Assembly: GCF_002808045.1 (NCBI RefSeq)
Contig: NZ_CP025000.1
Span: 124,001 to 188,000 of the forward strand
DNA length: 64,000 nt
From: Idiomarina sp. X4
GTDB lineage: Bacteria > Pseudomonadota > Gammaproteobacteria > Enterobacterales > Alteromonadaceae
Reading direction: 5' to 3'
A program made the translations under genes and the position numbers. Under the pieces are notes generated by a model. It was not told the origin of the DNA and searched no databases. It saw only the letters and a list, made by a program, of their open reading frames with translations. Below are positions 27,236-37,159 of this stretch, piece by piece. The stretch's first letter is position 1; every line of letters starts with the position of its first letter.

Positions 27236-28495
27236 TTAGGAGTCAGAATTCTCGTCTGACCATAATTGCTGTAACACTGCCAGGGTGTACTGGTCGTTAT
27301 TTTCACCGGCAGATTTTAACAAATTGGTGGGTTGATGGGTCAGTTGCTGCACCAACTTATGACTAAATTGTTTAAGCACCTCTTCCGCAGCTTTACCTTG
27401 CTGCAGCTGAGTCAACGCCCGCTCCAAATGCGTGTCAGCAATGGCCTTAGTGTGCTGTCTGTATGCTCGAACTAGCTCGACACTATTGAGCGACTGTAAC
27501 CAGTCGGTAAATTCCTGCGCCTGCTGACGAATAATTACCTGCGCTTCCTTTGCTGCCTGTTCACGGTTTCTTATGTTTTCGCTAATAATGCTTTGTAAGT
27601 CGTCGACAGTATACAGATAAGCGTCATCCAGCTCATTGACTTGTTCTTCGATGTCTCTGGGAACGGCTAAATCGATAAGCAGCATTGGCTTATGACGACG
27701 TTTTTTAAGCGCCTTTTCAACCGTACCTTTACCAACTATCGGCAACGTACTTGCTGTTGAACTCACCACGATATCCGCATCAGGGAGTAGTTCTGCAAGC
27801 TCTGACAAGCTGTGTGCTGCACCGTCGACTTTTTCAGCCAATTCTCGGGCTCGTTGCAACGTTCGGTTCACTACGGTTATGTCGGTTACGCCCTGCTGCT
27901 TTAGATGCTGAGCAACTAATTCAGAGGTGTCCCCGGCGCCTATCAGCAAGACTTTTGACTTCGCTAAATTAGAAAAGATATGACGCGCCATAGACACAGC
28001 GGCATAGGCTACCGACACAGCATTTTGTCCAACCGCCGTCTCATTGCGTACGGTTTTTGCGACACGAAACGTTTGCTGAAACAGGCGCTCTAAAATACCG
28101 CCAACAGCCGCTTGCCGCTTAGCAATTTGATAGGCCTGCTTTACTTGACCGAGTATCTGGGGTTCGCCCAGCACTAACGAATCTAAGCCACTGGCAACCG
28201 ACATTAAGTGGCTAATTGCCTGGTCGTTCTTAAACAGGTAGTGATGATTTTGCAGAGCATCGGGCGGTAAACTATGAAAGCCTGTGAACCAACCTAACAA
28301 TAGGTCATCGGATACATCACCGCGACAATACAGCTCAGTACGATTACAGGTAGACACAATGACCGCTTCCTGTACACCTTGCAAACCACGAACCGCCTGC
28401 AACGCAGCATCCAGTTGCTCGGCGTTAAAAGCAACTTGCTCACGTAAATCAACGGGGGCTGTTTTGTGGTTTATTCCCAGAGCTGAAATGGTCAT
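27236..28495 (-). CDS. hemA: Glutamyl-tRNA reductase
   Basis: HemA reduces glutamyl-tRNA(Glu) to glutamate-1-semialdehyde, the first committed step of haem synthesis. The 419-residue product has the active-site STCNRTELYC with the nucleophilic Cys, the GLDSLVLGEPQILGQ stretch, and the NADPH-binding VLLIGAGDTSELV. It heads the hemA-prfA-prmC operon and is divergent from lolB across a 135-base interval. Confidence 0.96.
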   Translation of the reverse strand: MTISALGINHKTAPVDLREQVAFNAEQLDAALQAVRGLQGVQEAVIVSTCNRTELYCRGDVSDDLLLGWFTGFHSLPPDALQNHHYLFKNDQAISHLMSVASGLDSLVLGEPQILGQVKQAYQIAKRQAAVGGILERLFQQTFRVAKTVRNETAVGQNAVSVAYAAVSMARHIFSNLAKSKVLLIGAGDTSELVAQHLKQQGVTDITVVNRTLQRARELAEKVDGAAHSLSELAELLPDADIVVSSTASTLPIVGKGTVEKALKKRRHKPMLLIDLAVPRDIEEQVNELDDAYLYTVDDLQSIISENIRNREQAAKEAQVIIRQQAQEFTDWLQSLNSVELVRAYRQHTKAIADTHLERALTQLQQGKAAEEVLKQFSHKLVQQLTHQPTNLLKSAGENNDQYTLAVLQQLWSDENSDS

Positions 28496-28630
28496 CGGAT
28501 TGTGTAACTCGTTATCTCAACGCGGTCATCATATTTAAGTGGCAGTGATTGTACGTGAAAGCCCCAGTCATTGAAAGTCACAGCGCTTTCTGGTCAACTA
28601 ACGACTCACCGATTACGCCAATAGAAAAAT

Positions 28631-29266
28631 ATGATTCAACACCTTACTAAATTAGTCGTTTTGCTGACTGTGTTGCTTGTCAGCGGCTGCTCAATACCAA
28701 CGCCGTCACATCAGGACAGTAACCGCCAGGTCAATATCGACCTGGTTAATAACCATCAGAATAAATTAAACGCATTTAATAACTGGTCAATGTCCGGACG
28801 TATGGCATTAATACAAAAAGAGCTCGACGAGCGCGACTCGTTTTATGTCAATTGGCGATACCAGCCAACGTATCAAGAGCTCCGTTTTTCGCACCCCCTG
28901 AAAGGTCAGCTCGCGAAACTGACGGTGAGCGAACGCCAGGCAACGTTAGTAGACTCTAATGGCGCCACTCGCTCTGCATTGACTGCACCGGTGTTGTTGG
29001 CAGATGTATTACAGGTTTATATTCCATTTGAACAACTGCACCAATGGTTAATTGGCCAGAGAACCGCTCGGCTGAACAATTTGACCTATTATAACAATGG
29101 TACGTTAGCCAGCGCCTCTGTCATTCAAAATAATCAACAATGGCGCATTCGATGGTTTTATGATTCACAAACAGACACCGAGCTTCCTCTTCCAGAGCAA
29201 CTCCATATTGACAGCCCGACATTAAAAATAAAGGTACAAATGCAAGAATGGCAGACCCACAATTAA
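28631..29266 (+). CDS. lolB: Outer-membrane lipoprotein receptor LolB
   Basis: LolB accepts lipoproteins from periplasmic LolA and inserts them in the outer membrane. The 211-residue protein has a lipoprotein signal (LLVSGCS) and the LolB fold markers WSMSGRMALIQ, NWRYQPTYQELRFSHPLKGQ and a C-terminal basic end. It overlaps ispE by 19 bases and is divergent from hemA, the conserved gammaproteobacterial arrangement. Confidence 0.92.
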   Translation: MIQHLTKLVVLLTVLLVSGCSIPTPSHQDSNRQVNIDLVNNHQNKLNAFNNWSMSGRMALIQKELDERDSFYVNWRYQPTYQELRFSHPLKGQLAKLTVSERQATLVDSNGATRSALTAPVLLADVLQVYIPFEQLHQWLIGQRTARLNNLTYYNNGTLASASVIQNNQQWRIRWFYDSQTDTELPLPEQLHIDSPTLKIKVQMQEWQTHN

Positions 29267-30108
29267 AGCTACCAGCGCCAGCCAAACTGAATCTTTTTTT
29301 GCATATAACCGGGCGCCGCCAAGACGGCTACCATGAGTTGCAGACCGTGTTTCAGTTTCTCGATTTTAGCGACTGGTTACATTTTCATTCAGCACCAGAA
29401 AATCAATTCGAGTTAATCGATCATGGTTCGAATGTTGCTAAGCAAGACAACTTAATTTGGAAAGCGCTTCAAAAACTCCGCCATGCCTATTTAAAAAAGG
29501 GCATTAGCAGCTTACCCGGCGTCACAATTGAGTTGCACAAGTACCTTCCTCAAGGTGCGGGATTGGGTGGCGGATCATCAGACGCCGCCACGACGTTAAT
29601 TGGTCTTAACCACTTATGGGGACAGAAGCTGTCGAATAAAGAGCTCCAGGCGATAGGGCTGGATTTAGGTGCCGATGTGCCCGTATTTATTCACGGCAAA
29701 GCTTGCTTTGCAGAAGGTATTGGTGAGCAATTTACCGATGTTTCACCAGACACTCCCTGGTATTTAGTCGTTAAACCGAACGTACATATATCCACTGCTG
29801 AACTGTTTAATCACCCTGACCTAAAGCGACACAGTAACCCCCTTGTCCCTGCTTCCTGGGAACTAAGTCAGCACGAAAACGTGTTCGAACCAGTGGTCTG
29901 TGCTCTGCATCCCGAAGTTGCTAAATTACGTGATGCCTTGCTAGAATACGCACCGACTCGGCTCACTGGCAGTGGAGCATGTCTATTTTCGACATTCGAG
30001 AGCAGGCAAGCGGCAGAGGAAGCTCAAAAACACGTTCCCAGAGAACTGTTTTCATTTATCGCTCAAGGCCAGAACCGTTCACCACTTTTCCAAACATTAA
30101 CCCAATAA
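29248..30108 (+). CDS. ispE: 4-diphosphocytidyl-2-C-methyl-D-erythritol kinase IspE
   Basis: IspE phosphorylates CDP-methylerythritol in the non-mevalonate isoprenoid pathway. The 286-residue GHMP kinase has the N-terminal PAPAKLNLFLHITGRR, the ATP loop PQGAGLGGGSSDAA and the C-terminal RLTGSGACLFSTF. It follows lolB with overlap and precedes prs by 15 bases. Confidence 0.95.
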   Translation: MADPQLKLPAPAKLNLFLHITGRRQDGYHELQTVFQFLDFSDWLHFHSAPENQFELIDHGSNVAKQDNLIWKALQKLRHAYLKKGISSLPGVTIELHKYLPQGAGLGGGSSDAATTLIGLNHLWGQKLSNKELQAIGLDLGADVPVFIHGKACFAEGIGEQFTDVSPDTPWYLVVKPNVHISTAELFNHPDLKRHSNPLVPASWELSQHENVFEPVVCALHPEVAKLRDALLEYAPTRLTGSGACLFSTFESRQAAEEAQKHVPRELFSFIAQGQNRSPLFQTLTQ

Positions 30109-30123
30109 AAGTCGAGGTATGTT

Positions 30124-31071
30124 GTGCCTGACATGAAACTTTTCGCTGGCAACGCTACCCCCGAGCTAGCTCAGAAAATCGCCGATCGTTTATACATTAA
30201 GCTGGGTGAAGCGTCTGTTGGACGTTTCAGTGATGGCGAAATCAGTGTCGCTATTAATGAGAATGTCCGCGGCTCCGATGTCTTTATTTTGCAGTCTACC
30301 TGCGCCCCAACAAACGATAATCTAATGGAGCTTATCGTTATGGTTGACGCGCTACGTCGCGCCTCTGCAGGTCGTATTACTGCCGTAATGCCTTATTTTG
30401 GCTACGCCCGCCAGGATCGCCGTGTTCGCTCTGCTCGTGTTCCTATTACTGCGAAAGTCGTTGCTGATTTCTTATCAAGCGTTGGTGTTGACCGCGTTCT
30501 CACCGTTGACTTACATGCCGAGCAAATTCAGGGCTTCTTCGATGTTCCGGTTGATAACGTATTCGGCACCCCAGTGTTACTTGAGCACATGCGTCAACAA
30601 CAATTCGACAACCCGGTGGTTGTTTCTCCGGATATCGGCGGTGTTGTTCGTGCTCGAGCTTTCGCGAAGTTAATGGATGACACTGACTTGGCGATTATTG
30701 ATAAACGTCGCCCATCTGCTAACGTTTCCCAGGTCATGCACATTATTGGTGATGTTAAAGGCCGTGACTGTATTATCGTCGATGACATGATTGATACTGG
30801 TGGTACGCTTTGTAAAGCCGCAGAAGCACTTAAGAGCCATGGTGCGAAACGCGTTTTCGCCTATGCGACACACCCGGTATTCTCTGGCAACGCCGTTAAA
30901 AACATTGAAGAGTCGTCTATTGATGAGCTAGTGGTTACCGACAGTATTCCTCTCAGCGAGGAAATGAAGGCCACCGGTAAAGTCAGTCAGCTGACACTAT
31001 CCGGCATGTTGTCTGAAGCACTTCGCCGCGTCAGCAACGAAGAGTCTATCTCCGCAATGTTCGAGTACTGA
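30124..31071 (+). CDS. prs: Ribose-phosphate pyrophosphokinase
   Basis: Prs makes phosphoribosyl pyrophosphate for nucleotide, histidine, tryptophan and NAD synthesis. The 315-residue protein is near-identical in pattern to E. coli Prs: [35 protein letters not shown] and the PRPP loop [10 protein letters not shown]. The start is a GTG, as in E. coli prs, with GAGG about 7 bases upstream; the ATG at 30133 is an internal alternative. Confidence 0.96.
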   Translation: MPDMKLFAGNATPELAQKIADRLYIKLGEASVGRFSDGEISVAINENVRGSDVFILQSTCAPTNDNLMELIVMVDALRRASAGRITAVMPYFGYARQDRRVRSARVPITAKVVADFLSSVGVDRVLTVDLHAEQIQGFFDVPVDNVFGTPVLLEHMRQQQFDNPVVVSPDIGGVVRARAFAKLMDDTDLAIIDKRRPSANVSQVMHIIGDVKGRDCIIVDDMIDTGGTLCKAAEALKSHGAKRVFAYATHPVFSGNAVKNIEESSIDELVVTDSIPLSEEMKATGKVSQLTLSGMLSEALRRVSNEESISAMFEY

Positions 31072-31076
31072 TACAG

Positions 31077-31105
31077 TTGTTTTTTTAAGACTTCAGTGCT
31101 AGTAT
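31077..31105 (+). promoter_or_regulatory. Probable rplY promoter
   Basis: TTGTTT (31077-31082), a 17-base spacer and TAGTAT (31100-31105), preceded by TGC so that the -10 is of the extended type. A GC-rich discriminator follows, as in growth-rate-controlled promoters. The leader would be about 100 bases and includes the hairpin at 31118-31141. Confidence 0.5.
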
Positions 31106-31117
31106 TGCGCGCCCTTG

Positions 31118-31141
31118 GAAACCGGCCTCGTCGTCGGTTTC
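31118..31141 (+). promoter_or_regulatory. Hairpin in the rplY leader
   Basis: GAAACCG (31118-31124) pairs perfectly with CGGTTTC (31135-31141) around a ten-base loop. No T-run follows, so it is not an intrinsic terminator. It could be an mRNA structure bound by the ribosomal protein. Confidence 0.4.
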
Positions 31142-31213
31142 TGAGTATCTGGGTCAGCAGCTTGGTCGCGAGTGCTGACAAATTAAAACATTTAACAATG
31201 AGAGCCCAATATC

Positions 31214-31882
31214 ATGGCTGAATTAGATTTCACAATTAAAGCAAGTGTCCGCGCGGACAAGGGGAAAGGTGCGAGCCGCCGCCTGCGTCATGCGGATAAA
31301 GTACCTGCCATCCTATACGGTGGTAAAGGTGAGCCAGTAGCGTTAGAAATGGACCACAACAAAGTGAATAACATGGCTGACTACGAAGCCTTCTATTCAC
31401 ACATTCTGACGTTAGACATCGACGGCAAGAAAGAGCAGTGCATTTTGAAAGACATGCAGCGCCACCCTTTCAAACCTAAGCTAACTCACCTGGACTTCCA
31501 ACGTGTTGAAAAAGGTCAGAAGCTTCACACTAACGTACCTCTTCACTTCTTGAATGAAACGACTGCGAAAGGCGTTAAAGAGGAAGGCGGTGTTGTTGTT
31601 CACCACGTGAATGACGTTGAAATTTTGGTTCTTCCAAAAGACTTACCAGAGTACCTGGAAGTAGACATTGCAGAACTGAACGTTGGTGACACAATTCACC
31701 TGACTGACCTGAACCTTCCTAAAGGTGTTGAGCTGGTTGAGCTGACTAAAGGCGAAGACCATGACCAGGCAGTTGTTTCTATCTCTGCTCCACGTGTAGA
31801 GAAAGAAGAAGACGAAGAAGAAACTGTAGCTCCTGATGAAGTTCCTGCAGAGAAGAGCAAAGACGACGCTGACGAAGAGTAA
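31214..31882 (+). CDS. rplY: Large ribosomal subunit protein bL25, CTC-type
   Basis: bL25 binds 5S rRNA. This 222-residue form has the N-terminal L25 domain (about 5-95: [20 protein letters not shown], then [20 protein letters not shown]) plus the C-terminal TL5/CTC beta domain (about 100-195) and a very acidic tail rich in Glu and Asp. E. coli has only the short ~94-residue form. It has its own promoter-like sequence and begins the rplY-pth-ychF run. Confidence 0.95.
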   Translation: MAELDFTIKASVRADKGKGASRRLRHADKVPAILYGGKGEPVALEMDHNKVNNMADYEAFYSHILTLDIDGKKEQCILKDMQRHPFKPKLTHLDFQRVEKGQKLHTNVPLHFLNETTAKGVKEEGGVVVHHVNDVEILVLPKDLPEYLEVDIAELNVGDTIHLTDLNLPKGVELVELTKGEDHDQAVVSISAPRVEKEEDEEETVAPDEVPAEKSKDDADEE

Positions 31883-31897
31883 GCATTAGTCCTAGCT

Positions 31898-32494
31898 ATG
31901 GGAACAAGCATTAAGCTATTAGTGGGCCTGGGAAATCCAGGCCCCGAATATGAAAAAACCCGCCATAATGCGGGTTTTTGGTTAGTTGACGACTTTTGCA
32001 GGCGACACGGTGTTACATTATCGGTCGATGCTAAATCAAAAGCATTAATTGGCCGCTATCAACAAGGCGCTCACGATGTGCGCATTGTAATGCCTCAGAA
32101 TTATATGAACCGCAGCGGCTTTTCTGTCGCACATATCGCCAACTTCTATAAAATTCCGCCTGAATCGATTCTCGTCGCATACGACGAATTAGATTTACCG
32201 CCCGGTGTAGCGAAGTTTAAAAAAGGCGGTGGTGCAGGCGGTCATAACGGCATTAAAGATATTATCGCCCAAATTGGCAGTCAGGACTTCCTGAGACTGC
32301 GAATTGGCATTGGACACCCGGGTCACAAATCGAAAGTGACCGGTTTTGTGCTCGGCAAGGCGCCAGCAACTGAACAGCGACTCATTGATGATTGCATCGA
32401 TGAAGCCAGTCGCAGTATTGACACATTAATGGAACAAGGCTGGACGGATGCGCTTCAACGCCTCCACAGCTACCGTCCTCAACAGAAAGGTTAA
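31898..32494 (+). CDS. pth: Peptidyl-tRNA hydrolase
   Basis: Pth recycles peptidyl-tRNAs released from ribosomes. The 198-residue product has the active-site region TRHNAGFWLVD with the catalytic His near residue 24, NYMNRSGFSVA, and GGAGGHNGIKDI. It lies 15 bases after rplY and 6 before ychF, a conserved cluster. Confidence 0.96.
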   Translation: MGTSIKLLVGLGNPGPEYEKTRHNAGFWLVDDFCRRHGVTLSVDAKSKALIGRYQQGAHDVRIVMPQNYMNRSGFSVAHIANFYKIPPESILVAYDELDLPPGVAKFKKGGGAGGHNGIKDIIAQIGSQDFLRLRIGIGHPGHKSKVTGFVLGKAPATEQRLIDDCIDEASRSIDTLMEQGWTDALQRLHSYRPQQKG

Positions 32495-32500
32495 CTCATC

Positions 32501-33592
32501 ATGGGATTTCGGTGTGGTATTGTTGGTTTGCCCAACGTCGGTAAATCCACGTTATTCAATGCCTTGACCAAAGCGGGTATTGAAGCAGCAAACTTTCCTT
32601 TTTGTACGATTGAGCCTAACACCGGTGTTGTTCCGGTTCCGGATACACGCCTGGACAAACTAGCCTCAATTGTTAAGCCAGAGAAAGTTCTGCCAACGAC
32701 CATGGAGTTCGTTGACATTGCGGGCCTGGTAAAAGGCGCTTCAAAAGGCGAAGGCTTAGGTAACCAGTTCCTGGCTAATATTCGCGAAACTGACGCGATT
32801 GGGCACGTTGTCCGCTGCTTCGAAGACGATAACATAGTGCATGTTAGTGGTGGCATTAACCCTGCTGACGACATTGACACAATTAACACCGAATTGGCAT
32901 TAGCCGATTTAGACTCTGTCGAAAAAGCGCTTCACCGTTTAGGTAAGAAAGCCAAAGGTGGTGACGCGCAGGCCAAGGCTGAAATTGCCGTTTTGGAAAA
33001 GCTAAAACCTGCTCTGGATGAGGGGCACATGGCTCGCTCAGTAGAGTTAACGAAAGAAGACCGGGCGACCATTCGCTCATACAACTTGCTGACTCTCAAG
33101 CCAACTATGTACATTGCTAACGTCAATGAAGATGGCTTTGAAAATAACCCGCACTTAGATACTGTTCGCGAAATTGCTGCGGCTGAAAATGCGGTAGTGG
33201 TCCCTGTTTGTGCCGCCATCGAGTCAGAAATCGCTGAGCTGGATGATGCCGATAAAGAAGAGTTTCTATCGGAAATTGGTCAGGACGAACCTGGTCTTAA
33301 CCGTGTGATTCGTTCTGGTTACGAGCTTTTGAATCTGCAAACTTATTTTACTGCAGGCCCTAAAGAAGTTCGGGCATGGACGGTTAAAGTCGGTTCTACA
33401 GCACCGCAAGCTGCGGGTCGTATTCACACGGACTTTGAAAAAGGCTTTATCCGTGCTGAAGTTGTCGGGTATGACGACTTCATCGAAAACAACGGTGAGC
33501 AAGGCGCAAAAGACGCCGGTAAGTGGCGCCTGGAAGGTAAGGAATACATCGTTAAAGACGGTGACGTCATACACTTCCGTTTTAACGTTTAA
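32501..33592 (+). CDS. ychF: Redox-regulated ATPase YchF (OLA1 family)
   Basis: A 363-residue Obg-family P-loop protein with the Walker [10 protein letters not shown] at about 8-16, the G3 region [20 protein letters not shown], and a C-terminal TGS domain ([17 protein letters not shown] to FRFNV). YchF hydrolyses ATP rather than GTP and associates with ribosomes. It is the last gene of the lolB-to-ychF plus-strand run and is followed by an intrinsic terminator. Confidence 0.95.
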   Translation: MGFRCGIVGLPNVGKSTLFNALTKAGIEAANFPFCTIEPNTGVVPVPDTRLDKLASIVKPEKVLPTTMEFVDIAGLVKGASKGEGLGNQFLANIRETDAIGHVVRCFEDDNIVHVSGGINPADDIDTINTELALADLDSVEKALHRLGKKAKGGDAQAKAEIAVLEKLKPALDEGHMARSVELTKEDRATIRSYNLLTLKPTMYIANVNEDGFENNPHLDTVREIAAAENAVVVPVCAAIESEIAELDDADKEEFLSEIGQDEPGLNRVIRSGYELLNLQTYFTAGPKEVRAWTVKVGSTAPQAAGRIHTDFEKGFIRAEVVGYDDFIENNGEQGAKDAGKWRLEGKEYIVKDGDVIHFRFNV

Positions 33593-33611
33593 TTAAACGT
33601 TAGAATATTCT

Positions 33612-33639
33612 AAAGCCGCTCTTCCTGAGCGGCTTTTTT
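33612..33639 (+). terminator. Intrinsic terminator after ychF
   Basis: AAAGCCGCTC (33612-33621) and GAGCGGCTTT (33627-33636) form a perfect ten-base-pair stem with a five-base loop and then continue into a T-run to 33639. It starts 20 bases after the ychF stop and overlaps the end of the convergent globin gene by two bases. Confidence 0.85.
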
Positions 33640-34045
33640 ATTGCTCTACAATATCCCCGTACATAGGCGCGAGCTTCGCCAATAACTGGTTTTGAGTAGA
33701 GACCGGAATATTGTGCTTTTCCATCGCAATAATCAAATGCTCTACCAACGCATTAAAATCGGCATGCGTTACTCCCATCCCTTCATGAGACACTTTCATT
33801 GTCTCACCACTGTATTCGCAGGGCCCACCGACCACATCGCAAACCTGTTCAGTAATGAGTTTATGAACACGCACAATATCTACACCATCAAAATGATGCA
33901 CAATGCGTTCATCACCACCAACGCGATACAGCATCTCCTCAACAATAGAAGAGATCCCTTCTTTTTCTCCTAACTGCTGATAAAGGTTTTGACCCATCAC
34001 CACTGGCGATAACAGGAAGAGAAACACGATACTTAATACTCTCAT
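33638..34045 (-). CDS. Secreted group I truncated haemoglobin
   Basis: A 135-residue protein with an N-terminal signal peptide (about 1-18, MRVLSIVFLFLLSPVV) followed by a truncated 2/2 globin of group I: LYQQLGEKEGISSIVEEM, VGGPCEYSGETM, and the proximal His87 in KVSHEGM. A periplasmic location is unusual for a globin, most of which are cytoplasmic. A start at 34045 has AAGGAA upstream; the frame is open to 34087. It is 11 bases after the DUF3034 gene and is the last gene of a four-gene operon. O2 or NO binding is inferred from the family. Confidence 0.85.
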   Translation of the reverse strand: MRVLSIVFLFLLSPVVMGQNLYQQLGEKEGISSIVEEMLYRVGGDERIVHHFDGVDIVRVHKLITEQVCDVVGGPCEYSGETMKVSHEGMGVTHADFNALVEHLIIAMEKHNIPVSTQNQLLAKLAPMYGDIVEQ

Positions 34046-34056
34046 AGCTATTTCCT

Positions 34057-34905
34057 TTAAAACGCCGCTTGCAACGACAAGTACCAACCGCTTTGATTAT
34101 CTAAGCCTGCAATAGAGCCCAGATCAGTATATGCACCGACAAGAGAGACATGCTTTGAGGGAAAGTAAGCAACGAAAATATCTTTCCAGACCTCTTCCTT
34201 AGCGAAGCTTAAATTGTCGGGCTTGTCGCGAAATTCCACACCAACAGCCCAGTACCGGTTTAAAAAAGCGGCCACCGATGCCTCAGCAACCCATTTTGAG
34301 TCCACCTCTTTATCACCACCAAATCCTAATAAACCAAGTTGGTTTGAACGTGTTCGTCGCATCGTTACATTAGCCACCCAGGTTCGGTGAAATGGTCCAT
34401 CTAGCCAAGCTTTGGCGGCACTGACATACCAATCCGTGTCACTGTCATCTAACGCCCCAACTGCACTAGGTAGAGTGAATGTTTTATTTTTCTTATGCTG
34501 AGCGCCGACACTCAGTTGAGGCCAGTCACCGTACACCAGATTTCCAAACAGGCGGACTTTGGCACCCACTATGTTTTGCTCCAGCTCTCCTCCAATCGTC
34601 GACAAATCAAACGTTTGCTGAGCATAAGACAATTCGACACGATTGTTCCAGGAAACACTGGCGCCCTGGACGCTGAGTCGAAAGTCATCAACGGCAACTT
34701 CGCTCACATTAACCGTGGCCCCCCACTCTCCAGTATCAGCGTAGGAGCTCAACGTCGCCCATGGAACAATACCACCGCCACCGGATCCTTCAATCGTCGA
34801 TGCGCCGCCGGTCGCCAGTAGCTTTGACCCAGTATCTGCAAACGTTGTTAGCGGTAATACTGCAAGTACAAAAACGGCACTTTTCAATAGTCGTAGGTTA
34901 GTCAC
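34057..34905 (-). CDS. DUF3034 family outer-membrane protein
   Basis: A 282-residue protein with a signal peptide (about 3-24, ending TTFA) and a body of alternating amphipathic strands (VNVSEVAVDDFRLSVQGASV, WAVGVEFRDKP) that ends in a C-terminal Phe, the form of an outer-membrane beta-barrel; I recall it as DUF3034. The start is probably the GTG at 34905, with GGGAGAG upstream, overlapping the GGDEF-EAL stop by eight bases. An in-frame start further upstream would not begin with the signal peptide. Function unknown. Confidence 0.7.
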   Translation of the reverse strand: MTNLRLLKSAVFVLAVLPLTTFADTGSKLLATGGASTIEGSGGGGIVPWATLSSYADTGEWGATVNVSEVAVDDFRLSVQGASVSWNNRVELSYAQQTFDLSTIGGELEQNIVGAKVRLFGNLVYGDWPQLSVGAQHKKNKTFTLPSAVGALDDSDTDWYVSAAKAWLDGPFHRTWVANVTMRRTRSNQLGLLGFGGDKEVDSKWVAEASVAAFLNRYWAVGVEFRDKPDNLSFAKEEVWKDIFVAYFPSKHVSLVGAYTDLGSIAGLDNQSGWYLSLQAAF

Positions 34906-37159
34906 GAGACTCTCCCTGTAACCTGTCATTAAAATCATCAAACGGAATCGGCTTGCTAAAATAGAACCCCTGTAACACATCGCAACTCTGATTTTTTAGC
35001 CAGTTCCAGCTTTCAACGTCTTCCACACCTTCAGCTACAACCCTCAAGCCCAGTTCGTGAGCCAGCTGAATCGTTGAACGAACGATGGATTGATCCGTTG
35101 CACTGCTTACCAAAGGCTGGACAAAAGCTCTGTCTATTTTTAATTCAGTGACCGGCAAGCGTCTCATTTGCTCCAGCGAGGAATAACCGGTACCGTAATC
35201 ATCAATAGATACCTGATAACCTTTTTCTCTTAACCAGTTTAATCGTTCAATTGCAGCATCCGGATCACTCACAATCGCACTTTCCGTCACTTCAAGAATC
35301 AAATGTTTATTGAGTTCCGGCATTTCCCTCTCCAGCTCACCAATAACAGAGAGAATTTCATCACTTAACAAATCAATAGCAGAGAGGTTAATACTCAAAC
35401 TAAAATGACCTGCAACATTGATACGATTTAAGTAAGATACTGACTGTTTAAACACCCATTCTGTCAGCTTTTTTATCAAACCTGACTGTTCAGCCAATGG
35501 AATAAATTCATCAGGCCCCACAAAGCCAAGCTTTTCGTTGTGCCACCTTAATAAAGCTTCTGCACCTATCGTTTTTCCGGTTTGTGTCTCTATTTTTGGC
35601 TGAAGAAGCAAGGTCAGCTCCTTCTCATCAGCGGCGTACTTCAAATGCTCCAGAATATTGAGCTTACGCAAGTACTGTTCATCAAGCCCCTCGCTGTATA
35701 AGAACACGAAATCTTGCCGGCGCTTGGCTTCTTGTGCACTCACCTGTGCCCGGCGCAACAAGGTATCAAAGGCTTTACCTTGTCGGGGGAATTCAACGGC
35801 TCCCGTATTAAACAGTATCGGATAATCACTTTCTCCGACTTTTACCGGCTTCTCTATATATGAGCGAAGGCTTTTAATAAGGTCGTGGTTAGCGGATAGC
35901 TTGTCCTCAACGACCAAGGCAAATTCATCCCCCCCAATACGGGCAGAGAGACTTTGTTCGCCAAAGTCCGTCAGTCGCTGCGCAATTTGTTTTAGCACAA
36001 AATCACCCACCTCCTGTCCGAGTGTGTCATTGAGTGTTCTGAATTTGCGGATATTGATGAGCAATAACGTTCCTGCACAACCTTTATTCAATAGTCGCTC
36101 TAAGTCCGCCGCAAACTGAGCCCTGTTCGGTAATCCGGTCAGTTGGTCATGCGTCGCTTGAAAAGATATGCGTCGCTCACGCTCAGACACCGCCCCTTTC
36201 ATTGACTCAAAGGTTATAGCTAATTCCCCAAATTCATCGGCTCGTTTTTCCAAATTCAGGTTGCCATAGTCACCCTTTTGCAATTGTTTAGCGGCTTTCG
36301 TTAGTCTCGATAGCGGTCTTGAAACACTGCGAGCCATTAGTAACGCAGCAGCGCCTGCAATCAGTACAGCCACCACGCCAATCAACAACATTTGCCACTG
36401 AACCCGGTGAACATCGGCCATTGCCTCTTCGAGTGACGAGGACAACAGCACATGTACCTGATCGCTTTGAGAGGCTTCAAGCAATGTTTCTTTGCCCACT
36501 AATGCTTTTTCGTCAAGCCAGTTAGCCAGCGAGCTTTTACGCGTAAGTGCGTTTTGCAAATTAGTCTGAAGCTCTGGCTCAAGACTGGACGCTATTACTT
36601 TTTTTGAGGACTCCTGCCAGAGGGTGATATCAGCATTCGCTAAATTTTGTAATTCAGTTGCTAAATTAGAGTCAATTTGAAAACCCAAAGTTGCCCAAGC
36701 GATCAGTTGTGGAGCCTTTACTGGCACCGTTATCAACTGAAACAACTCACCATCAACAATAGCTAATTGCTGACCACGTGAATCTTTAGTTACTTCATTA
36801 CCGATAGAGTGAGTTGCGGCTATCTCTTCACCTGCTGGCGTTTGAAGCACCATTAACTCAGTGTTAATTCGCTCCCCGTGATTCACCAATACTGAAACGA
36901 TAGTTTCTTTATCGCCAGTAGCCACCGCCCGCTTAAAGCCAAAATCATCGGTTAATACTGCTGCTGCCTGCAGCAACAGTTCACTGCGGCTATTCAAAAG
37001 CTCACGGAAAACTCGTTCACTCACATTCAGCTCTTGAGCAATAGAGCGCTCGGCCTGTTGCTCTACACTGAAGTTCATTGCGGTCAGTGATATTGCTATA
37101 GAGCCTGACACGAGCAGTAGGAGAATAACTATCAGTCTGGTGCGAAAGCGCCGAATCAT
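34898..37159 (-). CDS. Membrane GGDEF-EAL protein, probable c-di-GMP phosphodiesterase
   Basis: A 753-residue inner-membrane signalling protein: membrane segment at about 8-27, a periplasmic sensor domain (about 30-250), a second segment at about 256-276, HAMP, GGDEF (about 325-485) and EAL (about 500-745). The GGDEF motif at 409-413 is intact, but the metal-binding Asp that precedes it (in the FDxD position) is Asn in LLLINIRKF, so cyclase activity is doubtful. The EAL domain keeps E534 (GAEALLRW), EVTES, IDDYGTGYSSL, LKIDRAFV and EGVED. It should therefore degrade c-di-GMP, perhaps with GTP control. It overlaps the cupredoxin gene by four bases. Confidence 0.9.
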   Translation of the reverse strand: MIRRFRTRLIVILLLLVSGSIAISLTAMNFSVEQQAERSIAQELNVSERVFRELLNSRSELLLQAAAVLTDDFGFKRAVATGDKETIVSVLVNHGERINTELMVLQTPAGEEIAATHSIGNEVTKDSRGQQLAIVDGELFQLITVPVKAPQLIAWATLGFQIDSNLATELQNLANADITLWQESSKKVIASSLEPELQTNLQNALTRKSSLANWLDEKALVGKETLLEASQSDQVHVLLSSSLEEAMADVHRVQWQMLLIGVVAVLIAGAAALLMARSVSRPLSRLTKAAKQLQKGDYGNLNLEKRADEFGELAITFESMKGAVSERERRISFQATHDQLTGLPNRAQFAADLERLLNKGCAGTLLLINIRKFRTLNDTLGQEVGDFVLKQIAQRLTDFGEQSLSARIGGDEFALVVEDKLSANHDLIKSLRSYIEKPVKVGESDYPILFNTGAVEFPRQGKAFDTLLRRAQVSAQEAKRRQDFVFLYSEGLDEQYLRKLNILEHLKYAADEKELTLLLQPKIETQTGKTIGAEALLRWHNEKLGFVGPDEFIPLAEQSGLIKKLTEWVFKQSVSYLNRINVAGHFSLSINLSAIDLLSDEILSVIGELEREMPELNKHLILEVTESAIVSDPDAAIERLNWLREKGYQVSIDDYGTGYSSLEQMRRLPVTELKIDRAFVQPLVSSATDQSIVRSTIQLAHELGLRVVAEGVEDVESWNWLKNQSCDVLQGFYFSKPIPFDDFNDRLQGESRD

